This document shows positions 39,406 to 48,935 of a DNA stretch of 64,000 nt, one piece after another. The stretch's first letter is position 1, and the number at the start of each line of letters is the position of its first letter. The notes under the pieces were generated by a model that made no database searches, was not told where the DNA came from, and saw only the letters and a list, made by a program, of their open reading frames with translations. The translations under genes were made by a program, and so were the position numbers. Source of the DNA: Enterobacter genomosp. O (GTDB taxonomy: Bacteria > Pseudomonadota > Gammaproteobacteria > Enterobacterales > Enterobacteriaceae); contig NZ_LECZ01000025.1 in assembly GCF_001022965.1 (NCBI RefSeq), positions 682,001 through 746,000 on the forward strand, written 5' to 3'.

Positions 39406-39939
39406 TTAGTTCGCTTTCCAGTTTTTGAGAATTGTTTCGGTGCGTTTCACCGCAAGAGGATTCGCGGGTGCGATGAAGTCGCGCCAGACGTCGTTGTAGT
39501 GGTTAATCAGAATCTGCGCATCAGCCGCCGGGCGATTGGCGGTGGTATGGGCATCTTCCGCCACGGTGATGTGATAGCCCCGACTGACGCCGTTTTTAAT
39601 GGTCGCGTCGACACAGTAATCGGTGGCGCAGCCGCAGATGACAAACTCGCGAATGCCCTGCTCACGCAGCAGCGTCTCAAGCGCGGTGTTATAGAAGGCA
39701 TCACAGGCGGTTTTGGTCACGTAAAGTGCGTCAGCCAGCTGATTGAGTTCAGGCAGTAGCGCAAACCCTTCACTTCCCTCTTCCAGCCCCCCGGTCTCGG
39801 TATGCTGAATAAAAATCACCTTGTCGGCTGCCTGCGTAAGCTGGTTGATCAGAGAGACGCACTTTTCGCGCTGATGACGCGGGGTTTCAAATACCCCGTT
39901 CTGCATATCGACAACCATAACCACACGCTTTTCAGACAT
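39406..39939 (-). CDS. Isochorismatase-like cysteine hydrolase
   Basis: This 177-residue cytosolic hydrolase carries the family's Asp-Lys-Cys triad: Asp11 in MVVDMQNGVF, Lys76 in VTKTACDAF and Cys109 in GCATDYCVDAT. Members cleave amides or vinyl ethers (nicotinamide, ureidoacrylate, isochorismate); this substrate is unknown. The start at 39937-39939 (MSEKRVVMVVDMQ) is preceded by GGAGAACGGT; the in-frame Met at 39966 is less likely. It is inserted between sbmA and ampH, where E. coli K-12 has no gene. Confidence 0.88.
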   Translation of the reverse strand: MSEKRVVMVVDMQNGVFETPRHQREKCVSLINQLTQAADKVIFIQHTETGGLEEGSEGFALLPELNQLADALYVTKTACDAFYNTALETLLREQGIREFVICGCATDYCVDATIKNGVSRGYHITVAEDAHTTANRPAADAQILINHYNDVWRDFIAPANPLAVKRTETILKNWKAN

Positions 39940-40143
39940 ACCGTTCTCCGTAAGATTGAGTGACACTGGTGCCTATCATAAGCCCGATGTCACAAAATGG
40001 GAGATGGCTCGCAAGTAAATTGTTCATATTTACCCATGGTTACGTTTTTCTCGCTATCGTTATGCAATTCCGGGCATTGCACGGTACCGATTAGTAGTAT
40101 AAATACCCATTACTTTCCTAATTCACTTCATGGATGCTTTTCG

Positions 40144-41304
40144 TTGAAACGTTGTCTGCTCTCTTTTGCCGCGCTGTGTGCGGTGAGCTTTTCTACCGCC
40201 CAGGCAGCCCAACCGCTGACGGCGCCCGTTTTAGCTTCAGACATTGCCGATCGCTACGCGAACCTTATCTATTACGGTAGCGGCGCAACCGGGATGGCGA
40301 TGGTTGTCATCGACGGCAACCAGCGCGTATTCCGCAGCTTTGGCGAAACGCGCCCAGGAAATAACGTTCACCCGCAGCTGGATTCCGTTATCCGCATCGC
40401 GTCCTTAACCAAGCTGATGACCAGCGAAATGCTGGTAAAACTGCTCGACCAGGGCGTGGTGAAACTCGACGACCCGCTCAGCAAATTCGCGCCGCCAGGT
40501 GCCCGGGTTCCGACATATCAGGGCACGCCGATCCGGCTTGTGAACCTTGCCACCCACACCAGCGCTCTGCCGCGCGAGCAGCCTGGCGGGGCTGCGCATC
40601 GTGACGTATTTGTCTGGCCAACGCGCGACCAGCGCTGGAGCTACCTGAGTACCGCCACGCTGAAGGCGGCCCCGGGTTCGCAGGCCTCTTATTCAAACCT
40701 GGCGTTTGACCTGCTGGCGGATGCCCTCTCGACGGCGGCTGGCAAACCCTACACGCAGCTGTTTGAAGAGCAGATAACCCGTCCACTGGGCATGAAAGAC
40801 ACCACCTTTACCCCTTCCCCGGATCAGTGCCGTCGCCTGATGGTGGCGGAGAAAGGCGCAAGCCCCTGTAATAACACGCTGGCTGCCGTAGGCAGTGGCG
40901 GAGTGTATTCCACCCCTGGCGACATGATGCGCTGGATGCAGCAGTTCCTCTCATCGGATTTCTACGCTCGCAGCAGCCAGGCCGATCGTATGCAGACCCT
41001 GATTTATCAGCGTACTCAGCTGCACCGCGTTATCGGGATGGACGTGCCGGGTAAAGCCGATGCGCTCGGCATGGGCTGGGTCTATATGGCGCCGAAAAAT
41101 GGCCGTCCGGGTATTATTCAGAAAACTGGCGGTGGCGGCGGGTTCATTACCTATATGGCAATGATCCCGCAGTCAAACGTGGGCGCGTTTGTGGTGGTCA
41201 CCCGCTCCCCGCACACGCGCTTCGTTAATATGAGTGACGGTATTAATAATTTAGTGGCTGAACTGAGCGCCAACAAAGCACAGGTTCTCACGGCGTCTAA
41301 CTAA
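40144..41304 (+). CDS. ampH: Penicillin-binding protein/beta-lactamase family AmpH
   Basis: AmpH is a periplasmic class C-type penicillin-binding protein with DD-carboxypeptidase and endopeptidase activity on peptidoglycan. The TTG at 40144 gives 386 residues and a signal peptide (KRCLLSFAALCAVSFSTAQA); the frame is open to 39997 but without homology. Active-site motifs are SLTK (Ser nucleophile), YSN in GSQASYSNLAFDLL and KTGGGGGF. It converges with iprA with only two bases between stops. Confidence 0.94.
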   Translation: MKRCLLSFAALCAVSFSTAQAAQPLTAPVLASDIADRYANLIYYGSGATGMAMVVIDGNQRVFRSFGETRPGNNVHPQLDSVIRIASLTKLMTSEMLVKLLDQGVVKLDDPLSKFAPPGARVPTYQGTPIRLVNLATHTSALPREQPGGAAHRDVFVWPTRDQRWSYLSTATLKAAPGSQASYSNLAFDLLADALSTAAGKPYTQLFEEQITRPLGMKDTTFTPSPDQCRRLMVAEKGASPCNNTLAAVGSGGVYSTPGDMMRWMQQFLSSDFYARSSQADRMQTLIYQRTQLHRVIGMDVPGKADALGMGWVYMAPKNGRPGIIQKTGGGGGFITYMAMIPQSNVGAFVVVTRSPHTRFVNMSDGINNLVAELSANKAQVLTASN

Positions 41305-41306
41305 AT

Positions 41307-41930
41307 CTAATATTCCGTGGGCAAGCGGTTAATGCTGACCAGCTTGCCCCGGCTCATATTGATGTAATTTCCTTGCCGCAGGGCCGCGAGCACCTCTGCC
41401 ACCACTGAACGTGAAATACGCGTGCTTTGTTGAATATGATTCATCACACCAATTTTTGAGCGCAACGTTTCATCCCACTCCGCCATATTCAACAGCATGG
41501 CGCGGATCTGGTGGTAGGAATTATTTCCCACCAGCTGCATATCGCGTTTTTCAAGAATGTGATTTATCCAGGATAACCAACAGAAAGCCTCTTTCCAAAG
41601 AGCATGCTGTTGTATCAGTTGACGAGTGGTTTCAGTGGGCAAATAAAAACCCGTGCAGGGTGTTTTGGCTATCACTCTGTATTCCTGACAGTGGTTAATC
41701 ATCAACGTGGAAAGTCCCAGAATAAAAGGGGCCCTCGCAATGCCCACCAGCAATTCATCTGAATGTCGATGGATTTCCATGACACCGGTTTGTAATACGA
41801 TAGTGCGGGGTTCATCACGCTCGCCGGAGGTAATTAATTGTTGCGGTGCAGATTTAAAAGGCGTACTGGCTGCTATCAGACACTGTTCGAGCCGGCGTAA
41901 TTCAGAAAGTGGTTTCGCATTAACGTTCAT
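41307..41930 (-). CDS. iprA: Crp-like winged-helix regulator IprA/YaiV
   Basis: IprA is a transcription factor family linked in Salmonella to hydrogen peroxide resistance. It has 207 residues: a degenerate cNMP-binding-type barrel (about 1-115) without the usual nucleotide-binding Arg/Ser signature, a helix (LWKEAFCWLSWINHILEKRD), and a C-terminal winged helix with HIQQSTRISRSVVAEVLAALRQGNYINM. The position next to ampH and the autotransporter is the same as E. coli yaiV. Targets are not known from the sequence. Confidence 0.88.
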   Translation of the reverse strand: MNVNAKPLSELRRLEQCLIAASTPFKSAPQQLITSGERDEPRTIVLQTGVMEIHRHSDELLVGIARAPFILGLSTLMINHCQEYRVIAKTPCTGFYLPTETTRQLIQQHALWKEAFCWLSWINHILEKRDMQLVGNNSYHQIRAMLLNMAEWDETLRSKIGVMNHIQQSTRISRSVVAEVLAALRQGNYINMSRGKLVSINRLPTEY

Positions 41931-41978
41931 GCAGACCTCAAGGCATCCGTATTTGTCGGTTCACTATTATTTTTATCG

Positions 41979-42011
41979 AAAAAAAAGCGGGGGATATTCT
42001 CCCCCGCTTTT
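41979..42011 (-). terminator. Intrinsic terminator of the autotransporter gene
   Basis: GCGGGGGA pairs with TCCCCCGC over a 5-base loop, extended by an A/T stem, and is followed on the minus strand by eight T's directly after the stop codon. Confidence 0.92.
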
Positions 42012-42016
42012 ATGCA

Positions 42017-44791
42017 TTACCAGGTATATTTCACACCCACATTGGCGCCCCAGTTCTGATCAACGTCGCCGCCGCCCAGATAAGTGGCATCAGTGTAAGC
42101 ACTGAAGTTTTTGGTGAAGCTGAACTGAGTACCCAGCCCTACACGTACGGCTGAACCTTTCACGCCGTTATCAATGCTGTCACCGTTAATGTCAGCACTG
42201 TTATCGGCATCGTCATAGACGTAGGCCAGTTTAAAGTAAGGCGTCAGAGCCTGATCGCCGCCGTAGTTGAAGGTGTAACCCGTATCAACACCGAGCTCAT
42301 AGCGCAGGCTATCGTAAGATTGCCCGTCCATGCGCATGTCATTACTCAGGCGATAATCATCACCAGACTGGAACAGGCCAGACACAGCTGCGTATGGCGT
42401 AACATAGCCAGAGAGGTTAGGTTTCCAGTCATAGCCCAGTTTCAGACCAAAACCAACTGCGTCGCTGGTGGTATTGCCGTCAACATATTGGCCGATGCTC
42501 ATATTAGCGGAGAGATCGCTGTTGAAGCGGGTGTAGCTCAGTGAGCTGTCGAGGAACACATCGTTCGCAAACTTCGCCGACGCATAGAGCATCGCCGTCT
42601 GGCTATCCTGATCGACCTGACCGGTACGATCGCTGATATCACCCTTCGCAAACCCTGCCGCACCACCGACTATCCACTTCGCGTTATTACCGTCAATCTG
42701 GGTATCCAGACCCACCATAATACCGCTCACGTCCTGATCGTAGCTGATAACGCCATTGTCACCGTCGAAGTTGCCGCCGAAGTAGCTTACCCACGCCCCG
42801 CCGTTATCCGCCAGGCCGTGACGGCTGTTGGTCAGACGCGTGCCTACGGTATCCTGCTGCAAGTTCCAGATATTGGTATTGGCAGAAGGAATGCTCAGCG
42901 CCATGTTGGCGTAGTCAGTCAACTCTTTCTGCTGCAGAACAACGATGTCACCCTGCTGCTTCGCCTGGTAGGTATAAGCACCTAAATCGGCTTTGTTTGC
43001 AGCAGTAAAGCTGGCATTGGTGTCCGCGTTATTGTCATAGACACGGATAATCTCTTTATTTTTGTAATCAGCAACGGAACCGGCACCGGTCGCGTCGTCG
43101 ATACGGACTTTGTAGTTGCCTGCGACATCACCGTTCACCGCCAGATGGCCGTCAGAGTTAATCGCCACAACGCCGTGGTCGTAATCAGCCTGGTGAATAT
43201 CGTTAGTGATATAGCGTGCGTTGTTCAGATCGCTGTTCAACACGTAATCACGGCTGGCAACGTTCAGCACACCACCATCGGTCAGTACCATATTGTGCGT
43301 ATCAACCTGACCCAGCCCCAGCGCCAGCTCTGCACCGTTATCCACGGTGATGGTGTTAGCATACAGTTCGGCCGTTTCTTCCGTCAGGGCAGCACGGCTA
43401 TAGCTGTCCAGATACAGATGGTCGGTCGCCACGCCACCGCTGTCACCAATATTCAATGATGAGGCATTGGTCAGGGTGATGGTATCCGCCAGCAGGCCAG
43501 AGTTTTCAACATTGACCTGAGAACGGTTGTTTACCGTCAGCGCGTCGATGTTAGATACCTTGCGGGTATCCCACTCAGAGCCGTTATCCAGCGCGATGTT
43601 AAACAGACCGCTCTGGTACACCGCTTCCCCCGCAACGTGTCCGTTGCTGTCATAGGTGGAATCCGGCCAAATGCTGTTAGGGGACAGACTACTCCAGTCT
43701 ACGTTGCTGTAGCCCAGGCCATACATCTGCGCCGTGCCGATAGCCTCGACGCTGGACTGCGCGGCACCCACCCACTTGCTGCCGTTGGTCAGGGTGACAT
43801 CCAGCTTATCGGTGCCGTCCCAGCCGTTGGTGGTTGGGTTATACACGCCATCCTGAGTGGTATCGGTTGCCGGGTCACCGTTCGGGTAGAAGTTGTTGTC
43901 GAAGGTGCTGGAGAAAAGAATATCGCCAGTCACGGTGGAGTGATCAAACATTGCGGTCGTTTGCATCGCGTTATCAGACGCGCCAGCGGCCACAATCAGC
44001 GCCGCATCATCTGCCGCTGTTGCGTTGGTTTCACCGTAATCGCTCGGTTTCGCGGTTTGGCCGTAGAAGCCGCTGGTGCCTAAATCACTGTAGGCGCCAG
44101 AGGTCAGTACAGAATCTTTCACCAACAGCGTGTCGGTAAAGACGTTGCTGCTATTGGCTACGCCTTCAACACCGTCGTACGGGGTATTATCCAGCTCCTG
44201 ATAACCCTGCGTCAGGGTTATACCGGCGACGTGTGAATTATTCTGGATAACAATATCTGATTCCACATCCAGGGTAATCGCATTACCCAGACCATATGTG
44301 TCCAGATAGTGTTTTTCCGTGTTTTCCCCATTCACGACATCATACGCATAATGCTCGTACGTATCGTTAATGGTGGAATTATCGACGGTCAGGCTAAAGC
44401 GATCGTATTGCGAATGATTGGTGCCGTCAGTATCCAGGCCGTCAGCACATGTGGTGGTCATGCACTCTGACGTAATCATGCCATTAATGGTACTGTTGGA
44501 AATGTTTAATGCATTCGCCCGACCATTGATACCATCATCCAGATAATACGTTGAAATAACACCATTCACGGTGGATTTATTAATCACCGGGTAAATATCA
44601 CCGTCATGACTGGCACCGGAGTAATTCCAGTCAGCATAACCATAATACCAGGGCGTAGAAGCGGTATTATCATATCCAAAAGTATTATATGTCGTACCAG
44701 AAATATCTTTCGCATTGGCCTGAGAAGCGATAGCCAGGGTGCAGGCTAATGCAAGTTGAGATACAACCAGTTTCTTTTTCCATGTTTGCAT
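42017..44791 (-). CDS. Type V autotransporter adhesin-like protein (YaiT locus)
   Basis: The ATG at 44789-44791, preceded by GAGGAGGGATG, gives 924 residues. A signal peptide (WKKKLVVSQLALACTLAIASQANA) is followed by a passenger of about 600 residues rich in Asn, Asp, Ser and Thr with recurring ..LTLDNSSTIN..-like turns, the mark of a right-handed beta-helix. A pertactin-like junction with HGLADNGGAWVSYFGGN begins near residue 650. The C-terminal barrel of about 270 residues ends in GANVGVKYTW, with Trp instead of the commoner Phe. E. coli K-12 carries only a broken yaiT autotransporter at this position. No protease motif was seen; adhesion or biofilm is the likely role. Confidence 0.88.
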   Translation of the reverse strand: MQTWKKKLVVSQLALACTLAIASQANAKDISGTTYNTFGYDNTASTPWYYGYADWNYSGASHDGDIYPVINKSTVNGVISTYYLDDGINGRANALNISNSTINGMITSECMTTTCADGLDTDGTNHSQYDRFSLTVDNSTINDTYEHYAYDVVNGENTEKHYLDTYGLGNAITLDVESDIVIQNNSHVAGITLTQGYQELDNTPYDGVEGVANSSNVFTDTLLVKDSVLTSGAYSDLGTSGFYGQTAKPSDYGETNATAADDAALIVAAGASDNAMQTTAMFDHSTVTGDILFSSTFDNNFYPNGDPATDTTQDGVYNPTTNGWDGTDKLDVTLTNGSKWVGAAQSSVEAIGTAQMYGLGYSNVDWSSLSPNSIWPDSTYDSNGHVAGEAVYQSGLFNIALDNGSEWDTRKVSNIDALTVNNRSQVNVENSGLLADTITLTNASSLNIGDSGGVATDHLYLDSYSRAALTEETAELYANTITVDNGAELALGLGQVDTHNMVLTDGGVLNVASRDYVLNSDLNNARYITNDIHQADYDHGVVAINSDGHLAVNGDVAGNYKVRIDDATGAGSVADYKNKEIIRVYDNNADTNASFTAANKADLGAYTYQAKQQGDIVVLQQKELTDYANMALSIPSANTNIWNLQQDTVGTRLTNSRHGLADNGGAWVSYFGGNFDGDNGVISYDQDVSGIMVGLDTQIDGNNAKWIVGGAAGFAKGDISDRTGQVDQDSQTAMLYASAKFANDVFLDSSLSYTRFNSDLSANMSIGQYVDGNTTSDAVGFGLKLGYDWKPNLSGYVTPYAAVSGLFQSGDDYRLSNDMRMDGQSYDSLRYELGVDTGYTFNYGGDQALTPYFKLAYVYDDADNSADINGDSIDNGVKGSAVRVGLGTQFSFTKNFSAYTDATYLGGGDVDQNWGANVGVKYTW

Positions 44792-45242
44792 TGGGTCATC
44801 CCTCCTCAGGGACGTAAGCAAGTTTGTCCATCAAATCATTTGGCAATATTTAATTGCGGAGGGAATTATGCATTTTCATTTCGAAAAGGTTCAATGAATG
44901 TTTCCATTAAGTCCGTATCCAGACAAATAACACTCTGAAACCACGAAACTATAAACCCCTACAAATAAACATTATCAAAACAGAAGCTTAAAATACGAGG
45001 AAAGCCATGCGAAAGATATAACAAAAGATAATGGATCATTTTTAATGATATATCATCTTTAATATAGAAATAGCGCGAATATCTCATCGCTCTTTCAGAG
45101 TGATACTTCCCTGAATTATATATTCATGAGATAAAGCCTGACCTGCCGCATTTTGCAAAAACAAAAAGCCTGATTTCGTAAAACCACAGCCTCCACTTTG
45201 AGGTACACTAGCCTTCTTTGTTCCACAAACATCAGGCATACC
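44792..45242. other. AT-rich gap between the autotransporter and hemB
   Basis: This 451-base stretch is visibly richer in A and T than the genes around it and must contain both divergent promoters. A 12-base palindrome ATGATATATCAT lies at 45045-45056. A candidate hemB -10 TACACT is at 45204-45209 without a good -35. No convincing gene is present. The composition fits H-NS-type silencing of the autotransporter. Confidence 0.5.
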
Positions 45243-46217
45243 ATGACCGATTTAATTGCACGCCCCCGCCGCCTGCGCAAGTCACCTGCACTGCGCGCCA
45301 TGTTTGAAGAGACAACCCTGACCTTAAACGATCTGGTGTTGCCGATTTTTGTCGAAGAAGAGATTGATGACTATAAGGCCATCGAAGCCATGCCGGGCGT
45401 AATGCGCATTCCGGAGAAGCATCTGGCACGCGAGATCGAACGTATCGCCAACGCGGGGATCCGCTCGGTGATGACCTTCGGCATTTCTCACCATACCGAC
45501 GCCACCGGCAGCGATGCGTGGAAAGAAGATGGCCTCGTCGCCCGCATGTCGCGGATCTGCAAAGAGACCGTGCCGGAAATGGTGGTGATGTCAGACACCT
45601 GCTTCTGTGAATATACCTCTCACGGCCACTGCGGCGTGCTGTGCGATCACGGCGTGGATAACGATGCTACCTTGCTTAACCTTGGCAAGCAGGCTGTCGT
45701 TGCGGCCGCTGCCGGTGCGGATTTCATTGCGCCTTCTGCCGCGATGGACGGACAGGTTCAGGCGATTCGTCAGGCGCTGGATGCGGCGGGCTTTACCGAT
45801 ACCGCCATCATGTCCTACTCCACCAAATTCGCCTCCTCCTTCTACGGCCCGTTCCGCGAAGCTGCCGGTACGGCACTGAAGGGCGATCGTAAAACCTATC
45901 AGATGAACCCGCTGAACCGCCGGGAAGCGATCCGCGAATCCCTGCTTGATGAAGCCCAGGGCGCAGACTGCCTGATGGTGAAACCAGCTGGCGCGTATCT
46001 TGATATCCTGCGCGACATCCGCGAGCGCACCGAGCTGCCACTGGGGGCTTATCAGGTCAGCGGCGAGTACGCGATGATCAAATTCGCTGCTCTGGCCGGT
46101 GCGATTGACGAAGAGAAAGTGATCCTGGAAAGCCTGGGGGCGATCAAGCGCGCCGGCGCGGATCTGATCTTCAGCTACTTCGCGCTGGATCTGGCTGAGA
46201 AGAAAATCCTCCGCTAA
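45243..46217 (+). CDS. hemB: Delta-aminolevulinic acid dehydratase (porphobilinogen synthase)
   Basis: HemB condenses two 5-aminolevulinate molecules into porphobilinogen in haem synthesis. The ATG at 45243 gives 324 residues, as in E. coli. The zinc-binding cysteines are in [15 protein letters not shown], the two catalytic lysines in [17 protein letters not shown] and [10 protein letters not shown], and the magnesium-site region lies near the C-terminus. It is divergent from the autotransporter and precedes the OlsF-like gene by 72 bases. Confidence 0.97.
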   Translation: MTDLIARPRRLRKSPALRAMFEETTLTLNDLVLPIFVEEEIDDYKAIEAMPGVMRIPEKHLAREIERIANAGIRSVMTFGISHHTDATGSDAWKEDGLVARMSRICKETVPEMVVMSDTCFCEYTSHGHCGVLCDHGVDNDATLLNLGKQAVVAAAAGADFIAPSAAMDGQVQAIRQALDAAGFTDTAIMSYSTKFASSFYGPFREAAGTALKGDRKTYQMNPLNRREAIRESLLDEAQGADCLMVKPAGAYLDILRDIRERTELPLGAYQVSGEYAMIKFAALAGAIDEEKVILESLGAIKRAGADLIFSYFALDLAEKKILR

Positions 46218-46289
46218 TCTTCACCAAACTGCAATACAACCGACATCTCCTCCTTCGACTGTCTGGGCAAGACGGCAGGAGGAGTGACC

Positions 46290-48014
46290 ATGTTTAGCCT
46301 CGATAGCGTTCTCGACGATCTTTGGCCTCAGGCGAGGCCTGCACCCTGGCAAAAAAGTCTGTTAAAAAGACTGTTTTACGAAGACGAGTTTCAGCAGTTT
46401 GCCGCAGCACACCGCCACCTGAAAGGACTGGATATGGTGGAGCAAGTTCTGGAACATCTTGATATTCTCTGCACCGTTTCCACTCGCGATCTCGAACAAA
46501 TCCCCGAACATGGCCCGCTGGTCATTATTGCCAACCACCCTACGGGTACGCTGGACGGGCTGGCGCTGATGTACGCTGTCTCCCGCGTGCGGCGCGACGT
46601 TAAAGTCGTGACCAACCGGATGCTGACCCACCTTGAGCCTCTCAGTTCGCTGTTTATTCCCGTGGACAATATGGGCGGCAGGACGGCGAAATCGTCCCTG
46701 CTCCAGATGGAACGGCATCTGCAAAACGCGGGCGTGCTGATCTTCTTCCCGGCAGGCGAAGTTTCTCGCCCCACGCGCAAGGGCATTCGCGATAAGAAAT
46801 GGCACTCCGGCTTTATCAAACTCGCCAGCAAGCTGCGCACCCCGCTGCTGCCTGTGCATATTCAGGCGCATAACAGCCTGCTTTTTTATGCCAGCACGCT
46901 GGTGTCGCCGACGCTGTCCTTGCTGCTGCTGATGCAGCAAATGTTCCGCCGCCGCCACAGCCAGCTTCCGATTAAAATCGGCCAGCAGATTGCGTGGCAT
47001 AACTGGCATAGCGCCACCCTTTCGTCGCGTGAGATGGCCGAGCAGTGCCGTCAGCACGTGATGCGTCTTGGCAAGGGAGTGCCTGGCATCTTTAAAACCC
47101 AGTGCGCCATTGCCCGCCCGGAAGACCGCGCCACGCTGAAACGCGCGCTGGCGCAGGCCGAGTGCCTGGGCAAAACCAGCGACGGTAAAACCATCTATCT
47201 GTGGCAGCGCAACGGTCAGGAAGATGCCCCGCTGCTGCGCGAGCTGGGCCGTCTGCGCGAGATTGCCTTTCGCGCGGTGGAGGAAGGGAGCGGCAAACGC
47301 CGGGACACCGACCGCTACGATGACGATTATCTGCACCTGATCCTCTGGGATGATGAGGATCTGGAGATCGTCGGCGCGTATCGCTTTATGCCCACCGCCA
47401 GCCAGGTTGAGCGTCGGGGTCTGGAAGGGTTATATAGCTATAGCCTGTTCCACTACGACGATAAAATGCAGGACGTTCTGGAACACGGCATCGAGCTGGG
47501 GCGCAGCTTTATTCAGCCGCGCTACTGGGGTCGCCGCGGCCTGGACTATTTGTGGTCCGGCATTGGGGCTTATCTGGCGCGCTATCCGCACTATCGCTAC
47601 CTGTTTGGCCCGGTCTCCATTTCCGGTGGCTTACCGCCTGCCGCGCGGGATCTACTGGTCGCATTTTACCGCCTGTGGTTCCCGGCAAGCCATCCGCTCG
47701 CCGCCTCGCGCCAGCCGTATCCGGCATCGCTGCCGGACGTTCTTGCGCAGTTTGGCGGAGTGGATTACGTGGACGACCTGACGAAGCTGAAATCCCTGCT
47801 CGGCAATCTTGGCTGCGGCATTCCGCCGCTCTACAAGCAATATTCGGAGCTGTGTGAACCCGGCGGCGTGCAGTTTATTGATTTTGGCAGCGACCCGGCC
47901 TTCAACGACTGCGTCGACGGGCTGGTGCTGGTGGATTTGTGTTACCTGAAGGCGAACCGCTATCAGCGGTATATTGAGGTGCATTTAATACCCTCACCCC
48001 GGCCCTCTCCCTAA
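46290..48014 (+). CDS. olsF: Bifunctional acyltransferase, OlsF-like (ornithine lipid synthesis)
   Basis: This 574-residue protein fuses two acyltransferase domains. The N-terminal part (about 40-260) is PlsC/OlsA-like, with the catalytic His/Asp motif NHPTGTLDG (His83, Asp89) and FFPAGEVSRP. The C-terminal part (about 300-560) resembles OlsB/hemolysin-type GNAT N-acyltransferases, with RLREIAFRAVEEG and DLEIVGAYRFMP. Serratia OlsF has this order and makes phosphorus-free ornithine lipids in two steps (N- then O-acylation). AGGAGG lies six bases before the ATG; a GTG two codons earlier is possible. The last residues (IPSPRPSP) are encoded by a REP-like repeat. Confidence 0.78.
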   Translation: MFSLDSVLDDLWPQARPAPWQKSLLKRLFYEDEFQQFAAAHRHLKGLDMVEQVLEHLDILCTVSTRDLEQIPEHGPLVIIANHPTGTLDGLALMYAVSRVRRDVKVVTNRMLTHLEPLSSLFIPVDNMGGRTAKSSLLQMERHLQNAGVLIFFPAGEVSRPTRKGIRDKKWHSGFIKLASKLRTPLLPVHIQAHNSLLFYASTLVSPTLSLLLLMQQMFRRRHSQLPIKIGQQIAWHNWHSATLSSREMAEQCRQHVMRLGKGVPGIFKTQCAIARPEDRATLKRALAQAECLGKTSDGKTIYLWQRNGQEDAPLLRELGRLREIAFRAVEEGSGKRRDTDRYDDDYLHLILWDDEDLEIVGAYRFMPTASQVERRGLEGLYSYSLFHYDDKMQDVLEHGIELGRSFIQPRYWGRRGLDYLWSGIGAYLARYPHYRYLFGPVSISGGLPPAARDLLVAFYRLWFPASHPLAASRQPYPASLPDVLAQFGGVDYVDDLTKLKSLLGNLGCGIPPLYKQYSELCEPGGVQFIDFGSDPAFNDCVDGLVLVDLCYLKANRYQRYIEVHLIPSPRPSP

Positions 48015-48082
48015 AAGGGAGAGGGTGAAAACCGTACCGGGCGGTCCCCTCGCCCCTTTGGGGAGAGGGTTAGGGTGAGGGG
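47991..48082. repeat. Pair of REP-like repeats in opposite orientation (copies 5 and 6)
   Basis: Copy 5 (47991-48025) reads CCCTCACCCC..CCCTCTCCC then GGGAGAGGG. Copy 6 (48051-48082) is reversed, ending GGGAGAGGGTTAGGGTGAGG. Together they fill the space between the convergent olsF and tauD genes, like a BIME. Copy 5 overlaps the last codons and stop of olsF. Confidence 0.85.
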
Positions 48083-48083
48083 A

Positions 48084-48935
48084 TCAACCCGCACGAAAGA
48101 AAGGCTTATCCCCCAAAATCGTCGCCCGCTGCATAATCCGGCGCTGCGGCAGATAGTCCGCATTCGCATAGTGCTGCGTCACGCGGTTATCCCAGATCGC
48201 CAGATCGTTCTCCTGCCAGCGCCAGCGCACCTGAAACTCCGGTTTGGTGATATGCGCGAACAGGAAACCTAACAGCGCCTCACTCTCTTTTTCCGTCACG
48301 TCCACAATGCGCGTCGTGAACCCCTCGTTCACAAACAGCGCCTGCTTGCCCGTGACCGGATGGGTCCGCACGACCGGGTGCAGCAGCGGCGGGTGTTTCG
48401 CGACAGCCTCCTGCCAGCGCTGATGCTCCTCTTCGCTCTTGCGGTACTTATATTCCTGGAACGATTTTTTGAAGTCGTGTTCTGCGCGCAGCCCGCTTAG
48501 CAGCGTCCGGAACGGCGCGGAGAGCGCCTCATACGCCGCAATGCCGCTGGCCCACAGCGTATCGCCGCCGGTTTCCGGCAGCAGCTTCGCCGCAAGAATC
48601 GCCCCGGCGGGCGGCGTCTCAATAAAGGTCACGTCGGTGTGCCAGTTGTCGTTGTCCGGCGGGTTATCGTTGTGGGTGTCCAGAACGATAATCTCCTCCA
48701 CGCCTTCCGCATGCGGATAGACGGGGTGGATATGCAGATCGCCAAACCGCAGGGCCAGTGCGCGCTGCTGCTGCGGGGTGATCGCCTGTTCGCGCAGGAA
48801 AACGACCTGATGGCGCAGCACCGCGTGGTACAGCTGCTCGAACTGGTTATCGCTCAGCGGACGGGTCACATCCAGGCCCGACACCTGCGCGCCAATGTAC
48901 GGCCCCAGCGGGGTAATGGTCAGACGTTCACTCAT
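48084..48935 (-). CDS. tauD: Taurine dioxygenase
   Basis: TauD is the Fe(II)/2-oxoglutarate dioxygenase that hydroxylates taurine, releasing sulfite and aminoacetaldehyde. It has 283 residues. The iron-binding triad His99, Asp101 (NWHTDVTF) and His255 ([13 protein letters not shown]) is intact, and the 2-oxoglutarate-binding Arg lies in IMQRATI. It is the last gene of the leftward tauABCD operon and overlaps tauC by four bases. Confidence 0.97.
   Translation of the reverse strand: MSERLTITPLGPYIGAQVSGLDVTRPLSDNQFEQLYHAVLRHQVVFLREQAITPQQQRALALRFGDLHIHPVYPHAEGVEEIIVLDTHNDNPPDNDNWHTDVTFIETPPAGAILAAKLLPETGGDTLWASGIAAYEALSAPFRTLLSGLRAEHDFKKSFQEYKYRKSEEEHQRWQEAVAKHPPLLHPVVRTHPVTGKQALFVNEGFTTRIVDVTEKESEALLGFLFAHITKPEFQVRWRWQENDLAIWDNRVTQHYANADYLPQRRIMQRATILGDKPFFRAG

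Noticed and set aside
44868-44897. Nine-codon frame (MHFHFEKVQ) with a good ribosome-binding site upstream of hemB
   Set aside because: GCGGAGGG precedes the ATG, but the frame is too short to support and lies in AT-rich DNA; probably chance.
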